A stretch of 5,619 nt of DNA, taken from Caldithrix sp. (GTDB lineage: Bacteria > Zhuqueibacterota > Zhuqueibacteria > Oceanimicrobiales > Oceanimicrobiaceae). Shown piece after piece: positions 4,840-5,619 of the stretch (the stretch's first letter is position 1; each line of letters opens with the position of its first letter). Both the position numbers and the translations under genes were made by a program. The notes under the pieces are model-generated. The model saw only the letters and a program-made list of their open reading frames with translations. It was not told the DNA's origin and ran no database searches. The DNA is taken from assembly GCA_004357015.1 (NCBI GenBank), contig SMXE01000047.1, positions 1 through 5,619 on the forward strand, read 5' to 3'.

Positions 4840-5619
4840 ATAAAAGCAGCAAGCATAGCACGGGCGAGAACGGGACTGCTTCGCGGTGAGTGGTCGTGCT
4901 CTGAGTTGGTCGAGAACTGTCTGCAGAGAATTGATGAAGGCACTCATTTGAATGCCTTCATTTTTGTTTTGGTCGAACGAGCACGCCGGCAGGCCGAAGA
5001 GATAGATCAGAAAGCCAAATCTGGTGCCGTCGGGAAGCTGGCCGGGACGGTTCTTGCCATCAAGGATAACATTGTCATCAAGGGTGAACGAGTAACTTGC
5101 GGTTCGAGAATTCTGGAGAATTTCGTTTCTCCGTATGACGCGACCGTTATCGAGAGGTTGCAGGCAGAGGATGCTGTCATCATCGGCAAAACCAACATGG
5201 ATGAGTTTGCCATGGGCAGCTCGAATGAAAACTCCTGTTGTGGACCGGTCAAAAATCCTGTAGACGAAACATGCGTGCCCGGAGGTTCTTCCGGCGGCTC
5301 ATGCGTTGCCGTTGCCAGTGGCATGGTGCTGGCAGGGCTGGGCAGCGACACAGGTGGGTCTGTTCGCCAGCCCGCTTCCTTCTGCGGCGTGGTTGGTCTG
5401 AAGCCAACCTATGGCAGGATTTCGCGCTACGGTCTGGTGGCGTTCGCTTCTTCGCTTGACCAGATTGGTCCCATCGCAAATTCGGTTGAAGATGCAGCGC
5501 GTCTGCTGCAAGTCCTGGCAGGTCGGGATGACAGAGATTCCACTTCGGCTTCGGTCAAGGTGCCGGATTTCCCTACGGTGGTCGCTAAAAACGTTCGCGG
5601 TTTGCGGGTCGGGCTGCCA
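4840..5619 (+). CDS. gatA: Glu-tRNA(Gln) amidotransferase subunit A, N-terminal part (3' end outside window)
   Basis: GatA releases ammonia from glutamine so that GatB can convert Glu-tRNA(Gln) to Gln-tRNA(Gln). The frame is open from 4834 to the window end. With the proposed ATA start, 260 of about 480-490 residues are visible. The amidase catalytic triad is intact: Lys75 in AIKDN, cis-Ser150 in PGGSSGGS and Ser174 in [14 protein letters not shown]. These are each offset by four from S. aureus GatA (Lys79, Ser154, Ser178), which supports the proposed N-terminus. [17 protein letters not shown] (195-211) separates it from general amidases. No ATG, GTG or TTG occurs in frame between the stop at 4831 and TTG 4906, and starting at 4906 would delete about 22 residues of the conserved first helix region. 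The start is therefore uncertain; the identity is not. A terminator-like hairpin lies within codons 32-44. Confidence 0.93.
   Translation, partial: MKAASIARARTGLLRGEWSCSELVENCLQRIDEGTHLNAFIFVLVERARRQAEEIDQKAKSGAVGKLAGTVLAIKDNIVIKGERVTCGSRILENFVSPYDATVIERLQAEDAVIIGKTNMDEFAMGSSNENSCCGPVKNPVDETCVPGGSSGGSCVAVASGMVLAGLGSDTGGSVRQPASFCGVVGLKPTYGRISRYGLVAFASSLDQIGPIANSVEDAARLLQVLAGRDDRDSTSASVKVPDFPTVVAKNVRGLRVGLP
4934..4970 (+). terminator. Intrinsic-terminator-like hairpin inside the gatA coding region
   Basis: ATGAAGGCA (4934-4942) and TGCCTTCAT (4953-4961) are a perfect 9-bp inverted repeat with a ten-base loop. They are followed at once by TTTTTGTTTT (4961-4970). This is the form of a rho-independent terminator on the plus strand, though the stem has only 4 GC pairs of 9. 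It lies in codons encoding [14 protein letters not shown] of GatA, so ribosomes translating gatA would normally suppress it. It may be a real attenuator or a by-product of codons for conserved LNAF and hydrophobic residues. Confidence 0.45.

Noticed and set aside
4834..4933. Frameshift hiding a normal upstream gatA start in another frame
   Set aside because: The other two frames are closed by stops near 4803 and 4841-4843 and contain no ATG leading into GatA-like residues, so a single indel would not restore a conventional start.

Overview
The window is a compact, entirely plus-strand stretch of bacterial chromosome. It carries nine protein genes, the first and last cut by the window edges, and almost no spare DNA. 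In order: the 3' half of purB (adenylosuccinate lyase), purC (SAICAR synthetase), a 146-base gap holding a nested palindromic element, psd (short-form phosphatidylserine decarboxylase), pssA (phosphatidylserine synthase), purS and purQ (two subunits of FGAM synthetase), a small two-helix membrane protein resembling DUF4321, two consecutive TatA/TatB-type genes, and the 5' part of gatA (Glu-tRNA(Gln) amidotransferase subunit A).

The genes fall into four functional blocks. purB, purC, purS and purQ belong to de novo IMP/AMP synthesis; PurS and PurQ need a separate PurL, which is not in the window. pssA and psd catalyse consecutive steps, CDP-diacylglycerol to phosphatidylserine to phosphatidylethanolamine; they overlap by 4 bases and sit inside the purine block. 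The Tat genes encode pore or receptor components of the twin-arginine translocase, with no tatC visible. gatA begins the amidotransferase that makes Gln-tRNA(Gln) by the indirect route. Common strand, short gaps and a start-stop overlap suggest one or two long housekeeping transcripts. The only gap large enough for a promoter or processing site is 1398-1543.

The organism is a bacterium with moderate GC. Split PurS/PurQ, a short PSD, DUF4321 and GatA argue against a gammaproteobacterium. The mixture would fit the FCB group or neighbouring candidate phyla (for example Calditrichota/KSB1-like), but this is a guess from gene content. TTG and GTG starts are frequent: purC, psd and the first Tat gene use TTG, and purS uses GTG.

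There is no obvious new multi-gene system. The points worth a second look are small-scale: (1) a 90-base nested palindrome with two internal hairpins ahead of psd, resembling a REP/MITE-type or structured RNA element; (2) a gatA frame with no ATG, GTG or TTG at the expected start, but an ATA codon at good distance from a Shine-Dalgarno; (3) a 9-bp perfect hairpin plus T-tract, shaped like an intrinsic terminator, inside the first 45 codons of gatA; (4) an Asp in PurQ where the catalytic-triad Glu is expected; and (5) paired Tat genes whose longer member looks partly TatB-like.
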